From positions 1,178,001-1,242,000 of the forward strand of contig NZ_CP024923.1 of assembly GCF_002796605.1 (NCBI RefSeq): a DNA stretch of 64,000 bases, read 5' to 3'. This document shows positions 28,566 through 41,702 of the stretch, piece after piece. How positions within the stretch are numbered: position 1 is the stretch's first letter; each line of letters begins with the position of its first letter. The notes under the pieces were generated by a model, which was not told where the DNA came from, searched no databases, and saw only the letters and a list, made by a program, of their open reading frames with translations. The stretch is from Sphingomonas psychrotolerans. Its GTDB lineage: Bacteria > Pseudomonadota > Alphaproteobacteria > Sphingomonadales > Sphingomonadaceae. Position numbers and translations under genes: made by a program.

Positions 28566-29075
28566 TCATTGCGCGGCAGCAGGTGTCTTTTTCGCCCGCT
28601 CGGCTTCCTCCTTGTCGAGGAATTCCGACAGATTTTCGGTCATCACGTTCCACCAATCGATCAGATCGGCGAAATTGGCCTTGGTAAGCTTGCCCACGGT
28701 CGCGATATCGAGGTGCATCCCGAGATCGCCGACATCGTCGATCTCGACCCTGACGAAGCGCTTGCGGCTATTCCAGCGATTGGCGAGGTCGGCAGTAAAT
28801 TCGGGCTTCTTCTTGTACCAGCCGTAGAACTGGATCGAGCCGCAGCCATCGGCCGGTTCGCAATTGTAGAAGTTGACCGTGAATGGCGCGCCATTGGCTG
28901 CGCTGTTGATATATGAATCTCCGTCCTTCGTTTTGGCGATCTCGGCCTTGTAGCCGGCGTCCTGCAATGCCTTGGCGACGCCGTGGGGGGTGCTGAGATC
29001 GAGAAGCGCCTCCTGCGCTGCCGCCGGCAGCGGCGCAGCGAGAAGCATCAGGCTAGCAAACCAGGCCGATCGCAT
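28566..29075 (-). CDS. exported YbjN-domain protein, paralogue of the neighbour
   Basis: The 169 residues have the same plan as the 28532 gene: signal peptide (WFASLMLLAAPLPAAAQ), GVAKALQDAGYKAEI, FTVNFYNCEPADGCGSIQFY, NRWNSRKRFVRVEI and NFADLIDWWNVMTENL. ATG 29075 has GAGGGGAC before it. The two genes lie 33 bp apart in one orientation, so they are a tandem duplication. I cannot assign a role. Confidence 0.8.
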   Translation of the reverse strand: MRSAWFASLMLLAAPLPAAAQEALLDLSTPHGVAKALQDAGYKAEIAKTKDGDSYINSAANGAPFTVNFYNCEPADGCGSIQFYGWYKKKPEFTADLANRWNSRKRFVRVEIDDVGDLGMHLDIATVGKLTKANFADLIDWWNVMTENLSEFLDKEEAERAKKTPAAAQ

Positions 29076-29133
29076 GAATGTCCCCTCGAAACCGCGCATT
29101 CCCTGCCAAGCAATGCGCGGCAACGCAATCGGA

Positions 29134-29478
29134 CTATTCGTGCCCGGGCTCGTTGACGAACACGCCAAGGACATTGCCCGCCGGATCGCGAAAGTGGAAG
29201 CGCCGCCCGCCTGGAAAAGCGAAGATCGGCACCGTCACTTCGCCGCCCGCCGCGACCACGCTGTCGAGCGCGGCCTCGAGATCCTCCACCTCGACGATCG
29301 GCAGCAGCTGCGTGATCGCGTCGTCGCTGCCGTCAAGCCCGAGATCGACATCGCCGCCGGTCGTCGCCGAATAATCGGGGCCGAAATCGGTAAATGCCCA
29401 GCCGAACGCCTTCGCATAGAAATCCCGCGTCTCGCCGACGCGCTTCACCGGCAATTCGACATAACTGATCCGTGCCAT
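29134..29478 (-). CDS. VOC-family (glyoxalase/bleomycin-resistance fold) protein
   Basis: A 114-residue single-unit VOC protein: ISYVELPVKRVGETRDFYAK, AFGWAFTDFGPDYSA and FHFRDPAGNVLGVFVNEP. Metal ligands are not all evident, so it may not be an active glyoxalase. ATG 29478 is preceded by GGAGGT at correct spacing, which rules out the ATG four codons upstream. Its promoter region also holds a LexA box shared with the divergent radical SAM gene. Confidence 0.85.
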   Translation of the reverse strand: MARISYVELPVKRVGETRDFYAKAFGWAFTDFGPDYSATTGGDVDLGLDGSDDAITQLLPIVEVEDLEAALDSVVAAGGEVTVPIFAFPGGRRFHFRDPAGNVLGVFVNEPGHE

Positions 29479-29492
29479 CAATACCTCCATAT

Positions 29493-29507
29493 GTTCTTGC
29501 TATGTTC
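29493..29507 (+). promoter_or_regulatory. LexA (SOS) box between VOC and radical SAM genes
   Basis: GTTCTTGCTATGTTC is an exact GTTC-N7-GTTC repeat, the same motif as at recA read on the other strand. It sits in a 53-bp gap between two divergent start codons, 14 bases from one and 24 from the other, so LexA bound there would affect either promoter. Confidence 0.75.
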
Positions 29508-29531
29508 TAACGACAGCACTAGCCTGTGGCA

Positions 29532-30602
29532 ATGGCAAAGACACGGGCGACGCGCGGCGCCACGCTCAACAAGGACAGCGTCCGCTTCAATCTGCCCGAA
29601 CGCGAGGGCGATGGCGACTGGCTCGACGACCGCGAGACCGTCGACGGTGAGGCGCCGCCGCTGCGCACGACGGTCACGGTCGAAAAGCCGAAGACGGTCC
29701 TCACTCGCAACAATTCGCCGGACATCGCCTTCGATCGATCGGTGAACCCGTATCGGGGCTGCGAGCATGGCTGCATCTATTGCTTCGCGCGGCCGAGCCA
29801 TGCCTATCACGACCTGTCGCCGGGGCTAGATTTCGAGACGCGGCTGTTCGCCAAGCCTGATGCGCCGGCATTGCTGCGTGCCGAACTGGGCAAGCGCGGC
29901 TATGTGTGCCGGCCGATCGCGTTCGGGACCAACACCGATCCCTACCAGCCGATCGAGGGCAAATGGCGAATCACTCGCGGCTGCATCGAAGTGCTGGCGG
30001 CGTGCAACCATCCGATCACGATCACCACCAAATCGGATCGGGTGACGCGCGACCTGGACCTGCTCGCGCCGATGGCGGCGAAGGGACTGGCGGCGGTGAT
30101 GCTGTCGGTGACGTCGCTGGATCCGCGGATCGCGATGACGGTCGAGCCGCGCGCGCCTTCGCCTGCGAAGCGGATCGCGGCGATACGCACACTGACCGAC
30201 GCGGGAATCCCGGTGTTCGTGTCGATGGCGCCGGTGATCCCCGCAGTCACGGATCACGAGATCGAGCATATATTGGAGGCCGCTGCGGATGCGGGCGCGC
30301 GCGGGGCCTTCTTCCTGCCAGTGCGGCTGCCGCACGAAGTCGCGCCGTTGTTCCGCGCGTGGCTCGATACGCATTTCCCCGATCGCGCGGGCAAGGTGAT
30401 GGCGACGATCCAGTCGATCCGCGGCGGGCGCGACAACGATCCCAATTTCCATACGCGGATGCGCGGGCAAGGGCCGTGGGCGGAATTGCTCCGCAAGCGC
30501 TTTCACATCGCGGCGAAGCGGTTTGGGCTGGACGGGGATCGACTGAAGCTGCGCACCGACCTGTTCCGGCCGCCGGCCGGGCCGCAGGGGGAGTTATTCT
30601 AG
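29532..30602 (+). CDS. PA0069-family radical SAM protein (photolyase-like)
   Basis: The 356-residue protein has the cluster-binding motif CEHGCIYC (Cys 77, 81, 84) in NPYRGCEHGCIYCFARP, then AFGTNTDPYQPIEGKW and ITTKSDRVTRDLDLL, which define the PA0069/Rv2578c family. These are distant relatives of spore photoproduct lyase and are often labelled DNA repair photolyase, but the substrate is not established. A GTG two codons upstream (29526) is an alternative start. The LexA box 24 bp upstream suggests induction by DNA damage, which favours a repair role. Confidence 0.88.
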   Translation: MAKTRATRGATLNKDSVRFNLPEREGDGDWLDDRETVDGEAPPLRTTVTVEKPKTVLTRNNSPDIAFDRSVNPYRGCEHGCIYCFARPSHAYHDLSPGLDFETRLFAKPDAPALLRAELGKRGYVCRPIAFGTNTDPYQPIEGKWRITRGCIEVLAACNHPITITTKSDRVTRDLDLLAPMAAKGLAAVMLSVTSLDPRIAMTVEPRAPSPAKRIAAIRTLTDAGIPVFVSMAPVIPAVTDHEIEHILEAAADAGARGAFFLPVRLPHEVAPLFRAWLDTHFPDRAGKVMATIQSIRGGRDNDPNFHTRMRGQGPWAELLRKRFHIAAKRFGLDGDRLKLRTDLFRPPAGPQGELF

Positions 30603-30605
30603 TCC

Positions 30606-31850
30606 TTAGGGGCGCGACTTCGGAGCGAATAGTGCCAGCGGAACGGCGTCGGCCATTGCCTGGTAGCCGGCGATCGAGGGATGGAGGCCGTCGCCCGAGT
30701 CCAGATCGAGGTGTAGCCGCGTCGGATCCTTCGGATCGCGCATCGCAGCGTCGAAATCCACCACCGCGTCGAAATTGCCGGGCGTGCGGATCCAGGCGTT
30801 GACCGCCGCCCGATCGGCCTCGTTGGCGGCGTCCGGATGGTAATATGCCGAGGCACCGTCGGGCATGATCGTGCCGCCGATCACCTTGATACCGTGCGCC
30901 CGTGCGCGGGCGACGATCTGCTCGAGCACGCCGATCATCTCGCGCACCAGCGCGGCATGCTGGTCCGGGCTGGCGGGCGCATCGCGCGTGAGGGTGCCGA
31001 GATCGTTGATCCCTTCGATCACCAGCAAATGCGTGACGCCAGGCGGCGTGAGCACTTCGCGTTCAAAACGGGCCAGTGCGTTGGGACCGGTGCCGTCGAG
31101 CCGCAGACGATTGCCGCCGATGCCGGCGTTGAGCACGGCGAGATTGCGCGTCGGCGGGTTGGCGCGCAGCCGCATCGCGAGGCGATCGGGCCAGCGCGCG
31201 TTGGTGTTGGGCTGGACGCCATAGCCGTCGGTGATCGAATCGCCGAGGATCACCAGCGCGCCTGCCCCTGGCGCGTCGACTTCGATCCCGCCGATGGCAT
31301 ACCAGCGCGTCGACGTTTTCGCGCCGGTGAGCGCTTCCGCCATCACCTGCTGGCCATGCGCGAAATGGCTGTGCGCGCGGGCGCCGGGATGGCCGGTCTG
31401 CCGCTCGGGTGGCGTCGGCAAATGGAGCGTGATCGCGAGATCGGCGCCGGCGAGGACCGGAAGGTCAACGGGGTCGGAGAGATAGTCGGCGCCGGCGGGG
31501 ATCGTCACGCGTGGCTGGCCGCCGAAGCGCAGCACACGCGCGCTGGCGGGAAGGATGCGCGATGTCGCATTGTCGGCCGAAAGCGCCACCCCGGCTGAAC
31601 CGACTACCAGCGGTGCGGTGCCGAAGGCGTTCGACAGCCGCACGCGCAGTCGCTTGCCGCCGATCGAGACGCGGACGATCTGGCGGATCGTGGCGTCGGT
31701 CAGATCCTCGACCGGGGCGATATTCTCGCCGGTCGGCACCATCTGCGACGTCGCCCAGCTCGCCACCCAATGCGGCTTTTCCTGCGCGGTCGCAGCGCCG
31801 CCGAGGCACAAACTCCCCAGCAGGCACAGCAATGTGCCGATCCTCGCCAT
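30606..31850 (-). CDS. exported SGNH/GDSL-family hydrolase
   Basis: A periplasmic or secreted esterase of 414 residues with a signal peptide (RIGTLLCLLGSLCLGGAATA). The N-terminal part (about 30-190) is a beta-rich domain. The SGNH blocks follow: ALVILGDSITDGYG (nucleophile Ser), AGIGGNRL, EGINDLG and SGDGLHPS with the Asp/His pair. I chose ATG 31850 because GGGAGG lies six bases before it; the ATG at 31856 directly abuts that site. Likely a carbohydrate esterase; substrate not determined. Confidence 0.87.
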   Translation of the reverse strand: MARIGTLLCLLGSLCLGGAATAQEKPHWVASWATSQMVPTGENIAPVEDLTDATIRQIVRVSIGGKRLRVRLSNAFGTAPLVVGSAGVALSADNATSRILPASARVLRFGGQPRVTIPAGADYLSDPVDLPVLAGADLAITLHLPTPPERQTGHPGARAHSHFAHGQQVMAEALTGAKTSTRWYAIGGIEVDAPGAGALVILGDSITDGYGVQPNTNARWPDRLAMRLRANPPTRNLAVLNAGIGGNRLRLDGTGPNALARFEREVLTPPGVTHLLVIEGINDLGTLTRDAPASPDQHAALVREMIGVLEQIVARARAHGIKVIGGTIMPDGASAYYHPDAANEADRAAVNAWIRTPGNFDAVVDFDAAMRDPKDPTRLHLDLDSGDGLHPSIAGYQAMADAVPLALFAPKSRP

Positions 31851-31988
31851 CCGCATCCTCCCTCTCGTTATTGGTAGCGCTAACCCGACCTCGCGACCCT
31901 GTCCATCGCGCAGCCCGGCGGCCACCGGTGTACTATTGCTCCAAGGCAGTCGGCCGCATAAGCACCGGCATCGTCTCAAGGAATCCTG

Positions 31989-34603
31989 ATGCGCGTTCTG
32001 CTGCTGGCGCTGTGCGCCTTCGTTCTCCCCGCTTCCGCCCTCGCCCAGTCCCCCGCCCTTCCCACCGGCCAGTTGCCCGATACGGTCAGGCCGATCGCCT
32101 ATCGGCTCGACATGACCATCCTGCCCGAGCGGGAGCGCTTTGCCGGCCATGCCGAGATCGACGTGGAGCTGAGGCAGCCCGCCGCCTCGATATTCCTGCA
32201 CGGGCGCGACCTCAAGGTCGGCAAGGCAGCGGTGAAGATCGGCAAAAGCGAGACGCCGGCGACCTTTACCCAGAAGAGCCCCACCGGGCTGGCCCAGCTC
32301 GATTTCGGCCGCACCCTGCCGGCGGGCAGGATGACGCTAAAGTTCGATTACGACGCGGCGTTCGGCGACGGACCTTCGGGGATCTACCGGATCAAGGTGG
32401 GCGAGGACTGGTATAGCTGGTCGCAATTCCAGTCGATCGACGCGCGCGCCGCCTTCCCGTCGTTCGATCAGCCGGGATACAAGACGCCGTTCACGGTCTC
32501 GGTGACCACGAGGCGCGGTTTCGTCGCAGTGAGCAACGCGCCCGAACTGGGCAAGCCGCTGGCCGCAGGCAAGCTGGTCAAGCACCGCTTCGCCGCCACC
32601 GAACCGCTGCCGACCTATCTGGTCGCCTTCGTCGTCGGCCCGTTCGTAACTGTCGAGGGCGTGGTGCCCCGACGCCGCAGCGCCCGAAGCCGCTGCCGCT
32701 GCGCATCGTCGGGACGAAGCCCTATGCCGGGCAGATGCAGTACGCGCTGGAGGGATCGAAGAAGATCGTCGCGTTGCTCGAAGAATATTTCGACCAGCCC
32801 TTCCCCTATCCCAAGCTCGATCAGATCGGCTCGCCGGTGATGCCGGGGGCGATGGAGAATGCCGGCGCCGACATCTATGGCGACGGGATCCTGTTCGTTG
32901 ACGAGGGCTCATCCACCGAGGACAAGCGGACCTTCGGCATGGTCGTGGCACACGAGCTGTCGCACCAATGGTTCGGCGACGTGGTCACGCCCGCCTGGTG
33001 GGACGACATCTGGCTCAACGAGAGCTTCGCCAACTGGATGGGCTATCGTATCGGCAACGAATGGCGGCCCGATCTCGACATCGGCGTGAGCGCGATCGAC
33101 GAGGCGTTCGACGCGATGCAGATCGATGCGCTCGGCGCCGGACGGCCGATCCACCAGCGGATCACGCGCGACGCCGATATCGACGGCACGTTCGACCAGA
33201 TCACTTATGGCAAGGGCGGTCAGGTCGTGGCGATGATCGCCGCTTACCTGGGCGAGGAGAAGTTCCGCGACGGGGTGCGGCTGCACATGCGGCGCTATCT
33301 TCACGGCAATGCGACCACCGACCAGTTCTTCGATTCGCTCGCCAGCGCCGCGCACGATCCGCGCGTGCTCGAATCGCTGCGCAGCTTCGTCGACCAGCAG
33401 GGCATGCCGGTGGTGACGCTGAAGCACGAGGGCGGCGGGCTCCTTGCGAGCCAGTCACGCTATGCGAGTTTCGGCAGCAACTTGCCCCCGGCGCAGTGGA
33501 TCGTACCCGTCTGCGTCCGCCGCGCCGCGGTGCGCAGCTGTACGCTACTCGACGGCCCCGACGGCGCGATCGAGGCCAAGGGCGACGGGGTGATCGTCCC
33601 CAATGCCGGCGGCTGGGGCTATTATCGCTTCGACATGGACCCGGCGGACTGGTCGGCGCTGATCGCCGCGGCGCCGACGCTGCCGGAGGGCGAGGCACTG
33701 GCAGTGACCGACAGTCTGTGGGCGTCCTTCTACGCCGGCAAGGCGAAGTTCCCGCAACTCGCGGCACTAGCGCGCGCGATGGCGGCGCATCCGGCATCCA
33801 ATGCAATGCTCGACAATGGCGAGCGGCTGCGCGGACTGCAGCAGCGCGGGCTGATCAGCGACGCGGCCTTGCCCGCCTGGCGCAAGCTGATCGTCGATAT
33901 CTACGGCCCGAAGCTGGCACAGCTGGGTTTCGATCCGGCGGCGGACGCTTATGCGTCCGACACGCCGGACCGTAAGAAGCTGCGCGGCGAAATGGTCGAG
34001 CTCCTTGTCGGGGCAGGTGGCGACCCGACACTTCGCGGCAAGCTGATCGCGGCGGCGGACGCGTATGTGGCGGGCGACGACAAAGCACTCGACTGGGAGT
34101 TCACACAGCTCGCACTTCCTCTCTACGTGGCGGACAAGGGCGTGCCGCTGGCGAAGGCCATCGCCGACAAGATTCTTGCCAATGAGGATCCGGCGGCGCG
34201 CGAAATCGTGTTCGACGCGATCGGCCATTCGGGCAATCCGGACGTGGCGCGCTGGTTCCTCGTTGACTTCAGGGATCCGCGCCTGCCGCAGAGCGTGCGT
34301 CTTCGTACCGCCAAGAGCCTGCTCGACTCGCCCGGGACCCGGGATATCGCTGCCGACTATCTGCTGGCCAATCCGGATAGCTTCTCGAAGGCGGGCGGCG
34401 GGATCTTCTCGGCGCGGGCGGGACAGATGTTCAATGTGCTTTGCACCAGCGTGGCGGCAGATGCGGTGGACGCCAAGCTACGGCCACAGTTGGCAAACGA
34501 CAGCACGCTGGGGCTGGACCGCACGGTGGATACGATCCGCAATTGCGCGCGGTTCAAGGATGCCAAGGCGGGCGAAGTCAGCGCGGCGGTGATGGGGAAG
34601 TAA
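31989..34603 (+). pseudogene. M1-family aminopeptidase, broken by a frameshift
   Basis: Zinc aminopeptidase of about 870 residues, exported (MRVLLLALCAFVLPASALAQ). Frame one covers the N-terminal beta domain as far as VGPFVTVEGVV. The second frame holds the catalytic part: PGAMENAGADIY, then HELSHQWFGD with WLNESFANW, the HExxH-x18-E zinc site, and an ERAP1-like C-terminal domain. The switch is at the CCCC run 32667-32670: one more C would read VVPPTPQRPKPLPLRIVGTK and join both halves exactly. No other damage is visible, so the break is recent or an assembly error. Confidence 0.88.
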
Positions 34604-34628
34604 AACCCTCTGCCTTTGGGAGAGGGAA

Positions 34629-36212
34629 TTACGCCGCGGCCAGCTTGAAGTCCTTGTACTGCGCGCGGATCGCGGTCTTGAGGAGCTTGCCCGTCGCCGT
34701 GTGCGGCAGTGCGTCGACGAAGTGGATCTCGTCGGGGAGCCACCATTTGGCGACGTGCTGTTCGAGATGCGCCTGGATTTCGGCGGCGCTCACCTCGGCA
34801 TCGGGCTTGCGCACCACCAGCAGGATCGGGCGCTCTTCCCATTTGGGATGATAGACTCCGATCGCCGCGGCCTCGGCGACGCCCGCGCAGCCTATCGCGG
34901 CATTCTCGAGCTCGACCGAGCTGATCCATTCTCCGCCCGATTTGATCACGTCCTTGGCGCGATCGGTGATCTGCATCGTCCCGTCGGGATGGAGCATGGC
35001 GACGTCGCCGGTATCGAACCAGTTATCGGGGTCTACCGCGAGCTGCTCCTCGCCGAAATATTGCTTGATCACCCAGGGACCGCGGACCTGCAGGCGGCCC
35101 GAGCTGGCGCCGTCGCGGGGCTGAACCACGCCTTCGTCGTCGACCACGCGCAGCTCGACGCCGAAGGGAACCTTGCCCTGTTTCGACACCTGATCGACCT
35201 GTTGCTCGAAGCTGAGATCGTCCCAATCGAACGAAGGCGCGCCCATCGTGCCGATCGGGGAAGTCTCGGTCATTCCCCAGGCGTGGTTGACCCGGATTCC
35301 CATCTTCATCAGCCGCTCGATCATCGCGCGCGGCGCCGCCGAGCCGCCGATCGTGACGATCTTCAGATGCTCGGGTGCCGCGCCGGTCGCGTCCATATAC
35401 TGGAACATCGCGAACCAGACGGTCGGGACGCCGGCACTGTGGGTGACCTTCTCGCGGTTCATCAGCTCGCACAGGATCCTGGGCTCGTTGATCGCCGAGA
35501 AGACGAACTTCACCCCCACCGCGGCGCCGGCGAAGGGCAGTCCCCAGCCGACCGCGTGGAACATCGGCACGATCGGCATCGCCACCGATTGAGTCGACAG
35601 ATCAAACTCGGCAGGCTGAAGCTCGGTGATCGCGTGGATCACGGTCGAGCGGTGCGTGTAGAGCACGCCCTTGGGATTGCCGGTGGTGCCGCTGGTGTAG
35701 CAGAGCATGCACGGCTCGCGCTCGCTGCCCTCGATCCATGAATAGTCGCCGGATTCGGGAGCGATCAGCGCCTCGAATTCGCCGTCGTCGAAGCAGACAT
35801 AATGCCGGATCGTACCCCATTGCGGCTTGAGCTTCTCGACTACGGCCGCGAACGCCTTGTCGTAGAACAGCAGCTGATCCTCGGCATGATTGGCGATGAA
35901 AGCGAGCTGGTCCTCGAACAGCCGTGGATTGATCGTGTGGATTACCCCGCCCATGCCGATCGTACCATACCAGGCGACGAGATGGCGGCTGTGGTTCATG
36001 CCGAGCGTCGCCACGCGATCGCCGGGCTTCACGCCGAACCGTTCGAGGGCCTGCGCCAGGCGGCGGGAATCATGCGCGATCCCCGCCCAGTCGGTGCGGG
36101 TCTCGGAGCCATCGGCCCACCGCGTGACAATCTCGCGCGGCCCGTGCTCGCGCGCGGCGTGATCGAGCAGACGCATCACGCGCAGCTCGAAATCCTGCAT
36201 TCCACCCAGCAT
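34629..36212 (-). CDS. fatty-acyl-CoA synthetase (AMP-forming)
   Basis: Activates medium- or long-chain fatty acids to CoA thioesters for degradation or lipid use. The 527 residues show the AMP-binding P-loop [47 protein letters not shown] and the C-terminal [20 protein letters not shown] with catalytic Lys in [12 protein letters not shown]. It resembles AlkK/FadD-like enzymes with [15 protein letters not shown] at the start. It is convergent with the M1 peptidase and lies before dnaE's terminator. Confidence 0.92.
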   Translation of the reverse strand: MLGGMQDFELRVMRLLDHAAREHGPREIVTRWADGSETRTDWAGIAHDSRRLAQALERFGVKPGDRVATLGMNHSRHLVAWYGTIGMGGVIHTINPRLFEDQLAFIANHAEDQLLFYDKAFAAVVEKLKPQWGTIRHYVCFDDGEFEALIAPESGDYSWIEGSEREPCMLCYTSGTTGNPKGVLYTHRSTVIHAITELQPAEFDLSTQSVAMPIVPMFHAVGWGLPFAGAAVGVKFVFSAINEPRILCELMNREKVTHSAGVPTVWFAMFQYMDATGAAPEHLKIVTIGGSAAPRAMIERLMKMGIRVNHAWGMTETSPIGTMGAPSFDWDDLSFEQQVDQVSKQGKVPFGVELRVVDDEGVVQPRDGASSGRLQVRGPWVIKQYFGEEQLAVDPDNWFDTGDVAMLHPDGTMQITDRAKDVIKSGGEWISSVELENAAIGCAGVAEAAAIGVYHPKWEERPILLVVRKPDAEVSAAEIQAHLEQHVAKWWLPDEIHFVDALPHTATGKLLKTAIRAQYKDFKLAAA

Positions 36213-36305
36213 CGCTCTCTCCAGCTCTTTGGCTTTTGCGGGAGGGTAAGCGGGGAGTGTGGGTGGTGTCGAGGGGCGTCTGTGAGCAACGCTTCGCTAC
36301 GAAGC

Positions 36306-36323
36306 CCCTCCCCTTCAGGGGAG
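36306..36323 (-). terminator. hairpin downstream of dnaE
   Basis: CCTCCCC and GGGGAGG with a four-base loop, ten bases after the dnaE stop on the minus strand. No long U tract. Of the same kind as the CTCCCTC hairpins at 40483 and 58000. Confidence 0.5.
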
Positions 36324-36332
36324 GCTCGAAGG

Positions 36333-39812
<3,480 letters not shown>

Positions 39813-40045
39813 CGAGCGACCCTAGCGGCGCGGGATGCCATTTGCCAACGCTGCGGCGGAGCTGTCCACAGCTTTCCGAAACCTTACCTTGCACATCCGT
39901 ACAAGCCCCTTGGTGGGAGTCGCTTATGGGGACCGACCTGAATGGCGACTCACCCGCGGCTTGGGCCAAACCGTGGTTAACGATGATCAACTATTGATCG
40001 CGACGCACCCACGGGGGGCAGCGCCGCGGTCCGGTATCAGGAGTT

Positions 40046-40477
40046 ATGGCCGCGATGACTATCCTCTGTTCGGTGATGAACCATGTGCCCTCGGCCAAGC
40101 GTCACCGTAATCAGGGGCTGGAATTCAGCATCTGCCATCGCTGCGGCTGCGACATGATCCGCAGCGACGAAGCCGGCGATTGGGCGCAGGTTCCCGCCGG
40201 CTTTCGCGTCGTGTGGCGTGAATTCGGCCGGGTCGGCGATGCTTCGTCGGTCGCCCAGCGCATGCACCGTCTTGCCCCGCCGCCGCGCCGCGCGGCACGC
40301 AACGGGCGCCCCGCCCCGCGCCGCGATCCGCGCGGACGGCCGCTGGCAGGCGCTACATCGATGGTGTCGGTGCTCGCCAAGCTCGGCAAGCTCGTGGCCG
40401 GAGATGAAGGCGAGAAGGCGGGGATCGAGAAAGACGGGCAATATGTGATTTGCCTGCCCGGACCGCGGACGCATTGA
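40046..40477 (+). CDS. small protein with a Cys-x2-Cys-x-Cys motif
   Basis: I do not recognise a named family. The 143 residues include SICHRCGCDMIRS near residue 30, which may bind one metal ion, followed by a basic, Arg/Pro-rich segment and a C-terminal LAKLGKLVAGDEGEKAG. There is no signal peptide, so it is likely cytoplasmic and possibly nucleic-acid binding. AGGAG lies close before the ATG at 40046. Divergent from dnaE. Confidence 0.65.
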   Translation: MAAMTILCSVMNHVPSAKRHRNQGLEFSICHRCGCDMIRSDEAGDWAQVPAGFRVVWREFGRVGDASSVAQRMHRLAPPPRRAARNGRPAPRRDPRGRPLAGATSMVSVLAKLGKLVAGDEGEKAGIEKDGQYVICLPGPRTH

Positions 40478-40482
40478 GTTTT

Positions 40483-40625
40483 CTCCCTCCCTGCAAGGGA
40501 GGGGTTGGGGGTGGGTAGCAGCGGATGAGGCTCGATGCCTCGTCCGCTGCTTTCGTTTGCGGGATCGAGCTCTTTGGCGCGCAGACGCGCGCACCCACCC
40601 TGCCCCTCCCTTACAGGGAGGGGAG
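40483..40625. repeat. nested palindrome between convergent genes
   Basis: The outer arms 40483-40516 and 40593-40625 are near-complementary CTCCCTCCC..AGGGAGGGG..GTGGGT units, each itself a small hairpin. Between them, 40517-40531 pairs with 40537-40551 in 14 of 15 positions (AGCAGCGGATGAGGC). The whole block lies between two convergent genes and could act as a bidirectional terminator. Its shape also recalls REP-type mobile palindromes. Confidence 0.65.
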
Positions 40626-40629
40626 ACAG

Positions 40630-41109
40630 TTAGAGAAGCTTCTCGATATCGCCGGCGATGTCCCTCGGCGACGTCGTCGGGGCGTAGCGATCGACCACCT
40701 TGCCGTCGCGATCAATCAGGAACTTGGTGAAGTTCCACTTGATCGCCTTCGAACCCAGCAACCCCGGCGCTTCCTTTTTGAGATGCTCGAACAAGGGCGC
40801 GGCGTCCGCCCCGTTGACGTCGACCTTGGCATAGACGGGGAAAGTCACGTCATAAGTGAGCGAACAGAAGTTGGCGATCTCCGCCGCATCGCCCGGCTCC
40901 TGCCCGCCGAACTGGTTGCAGGGAAATCCTAGCACTGAAAAACCGCGATCCTTATACGCGCGCTGGAGCGCTTCGAGATCGGCATATTGCGGCGTGAAGC
41001 CGCATTTGGACGCGGTGTTGACGATCAGCAGCACCTCGCCGGCGTGATCGGACAGTGTCGCCTCTTCGCCCCCGGGCTTGCGGACGGGAATTTCGGTGAG
41101 CACGGTCAT
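40630..41109 (-). CDS. glutathione peroxidase (cysteine type)
   Basis: Thiol peroxidase of 159 residues reducing hydroperoxides, probably with thioredoxin or glutathione. Motifs: LIVNTASKCGFTPQYADLEA with the peroxidatic Cys, FPCNQFGGQEPG with the Gln, and KWNFTKFLIDRDG with the Trp/Asn of the catalytic tetrad. ATG 41109 overlaps the GNAT stop (ATGA), so it is last of a co-translated run lolC-lolD-GNAT-gpx. Confidence 0.95.
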   Translation of the reverse strand: MTVLTEIPVRKPGGEEATLSDHAGEVLLIVNTASKCGFTPQYADLEALQRAYKDRGFSVLGFPCNQFGGQEPGDAAEIANFCSLTYDVTFPVYAKVDVNGADAAPLFEHLKKEAPGLLGSKAIKWNFTKFLIDRDGKVVDRYAPTTSPRDIAGDIEKLL

Positions 41110-41702
41110 GCGGCGTCTCCATCGTAGCGGGCCATCAGCAATTCGAGATTGCGGCGCACCCCCGGCCATTCGTGCGCGAGGATCGAATAGACCGCGCTGT
41201 CGCGCAAATGGCCCTTGAGGATCAGATGGCCGCGCAGCACGCCGTCGAGCCGGGCGCCCAGCCGCTCGATCGCGCGACGCGAGGCGTGGTTGAGGAAATC
41301 GGTGCGGATCTGGACGCAATTCGCGCCCAGCGCATCGAAGGCGTGGCCGAGCAGCATATATTTGGCCTCGGTGTTGAGCCCGGTGCGCTGGACGCGGGGC
41401 GCATAGAGCGTGCCGCCGATCTCGACCCGGCGATGCGACTCGCTCATCCGCAGGAAACGTGTCACGCCCGAGATTCGGCCGTCGGCATCGAGAACGGTGA
41501 AGGGCATGTTGCGCCCCGCCGCCGCGTCGAACATCACCCGATCATACCAGGCCTGGAAGGTACCGGCATCGGGCACGGTGGTGTGGAACAGCAGGTGCAG
41601 GCCTTCGAAGGCTTCGAGCAGCGCGTCGCGATCCTCATCGACCATCGGGCGCAGCGTGACGTGGCGCCCCACGAGGGTCGGCGTCTCACGCCAGACGCTC
41701 AT
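41106..41702 (-). CDS. GNAT N-acetyltransferase (RimJ/RimL type)
   Basis: A 198-residue acetyltransferase: [20 protein letters not shown] at the start, [19 protein letters not shown] and [20 protein letters not shown] around the acetyl-CoA site, then [20 protein letters not shown], typical of the RimJ/RimL group. It overlaps both neighbours by ATGA. The substrate (a ribosomal N-terminus or a small amine) cannot be told. Confidence 0.88.
   Translation of the reverse strand: MSVWRETPTLVGRHVTLRPMVDEDRDALLEAFEGLHLLFHTTVPDAGTFQAWYDRVMFDAAAGRNMPFTVLDADGRISGVTRFLRMSESHRRVEIGGTLYAPRVQRTGLNTEAKYMLLGHAFDALGANCVQIRTDFLNHASRRAIERLGARLDGVLRGHLILKGHLRDSAVYSILAHEWPGVRRNLELLMARYDGDAA

Noticed and set aside
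34606..34628. CCCTCT/AGAGGG hairpin as a strong terminator between the M1 peptidase and ligase genes
   Set aside because: The stem is only six base pairs and has no T run on either strand.
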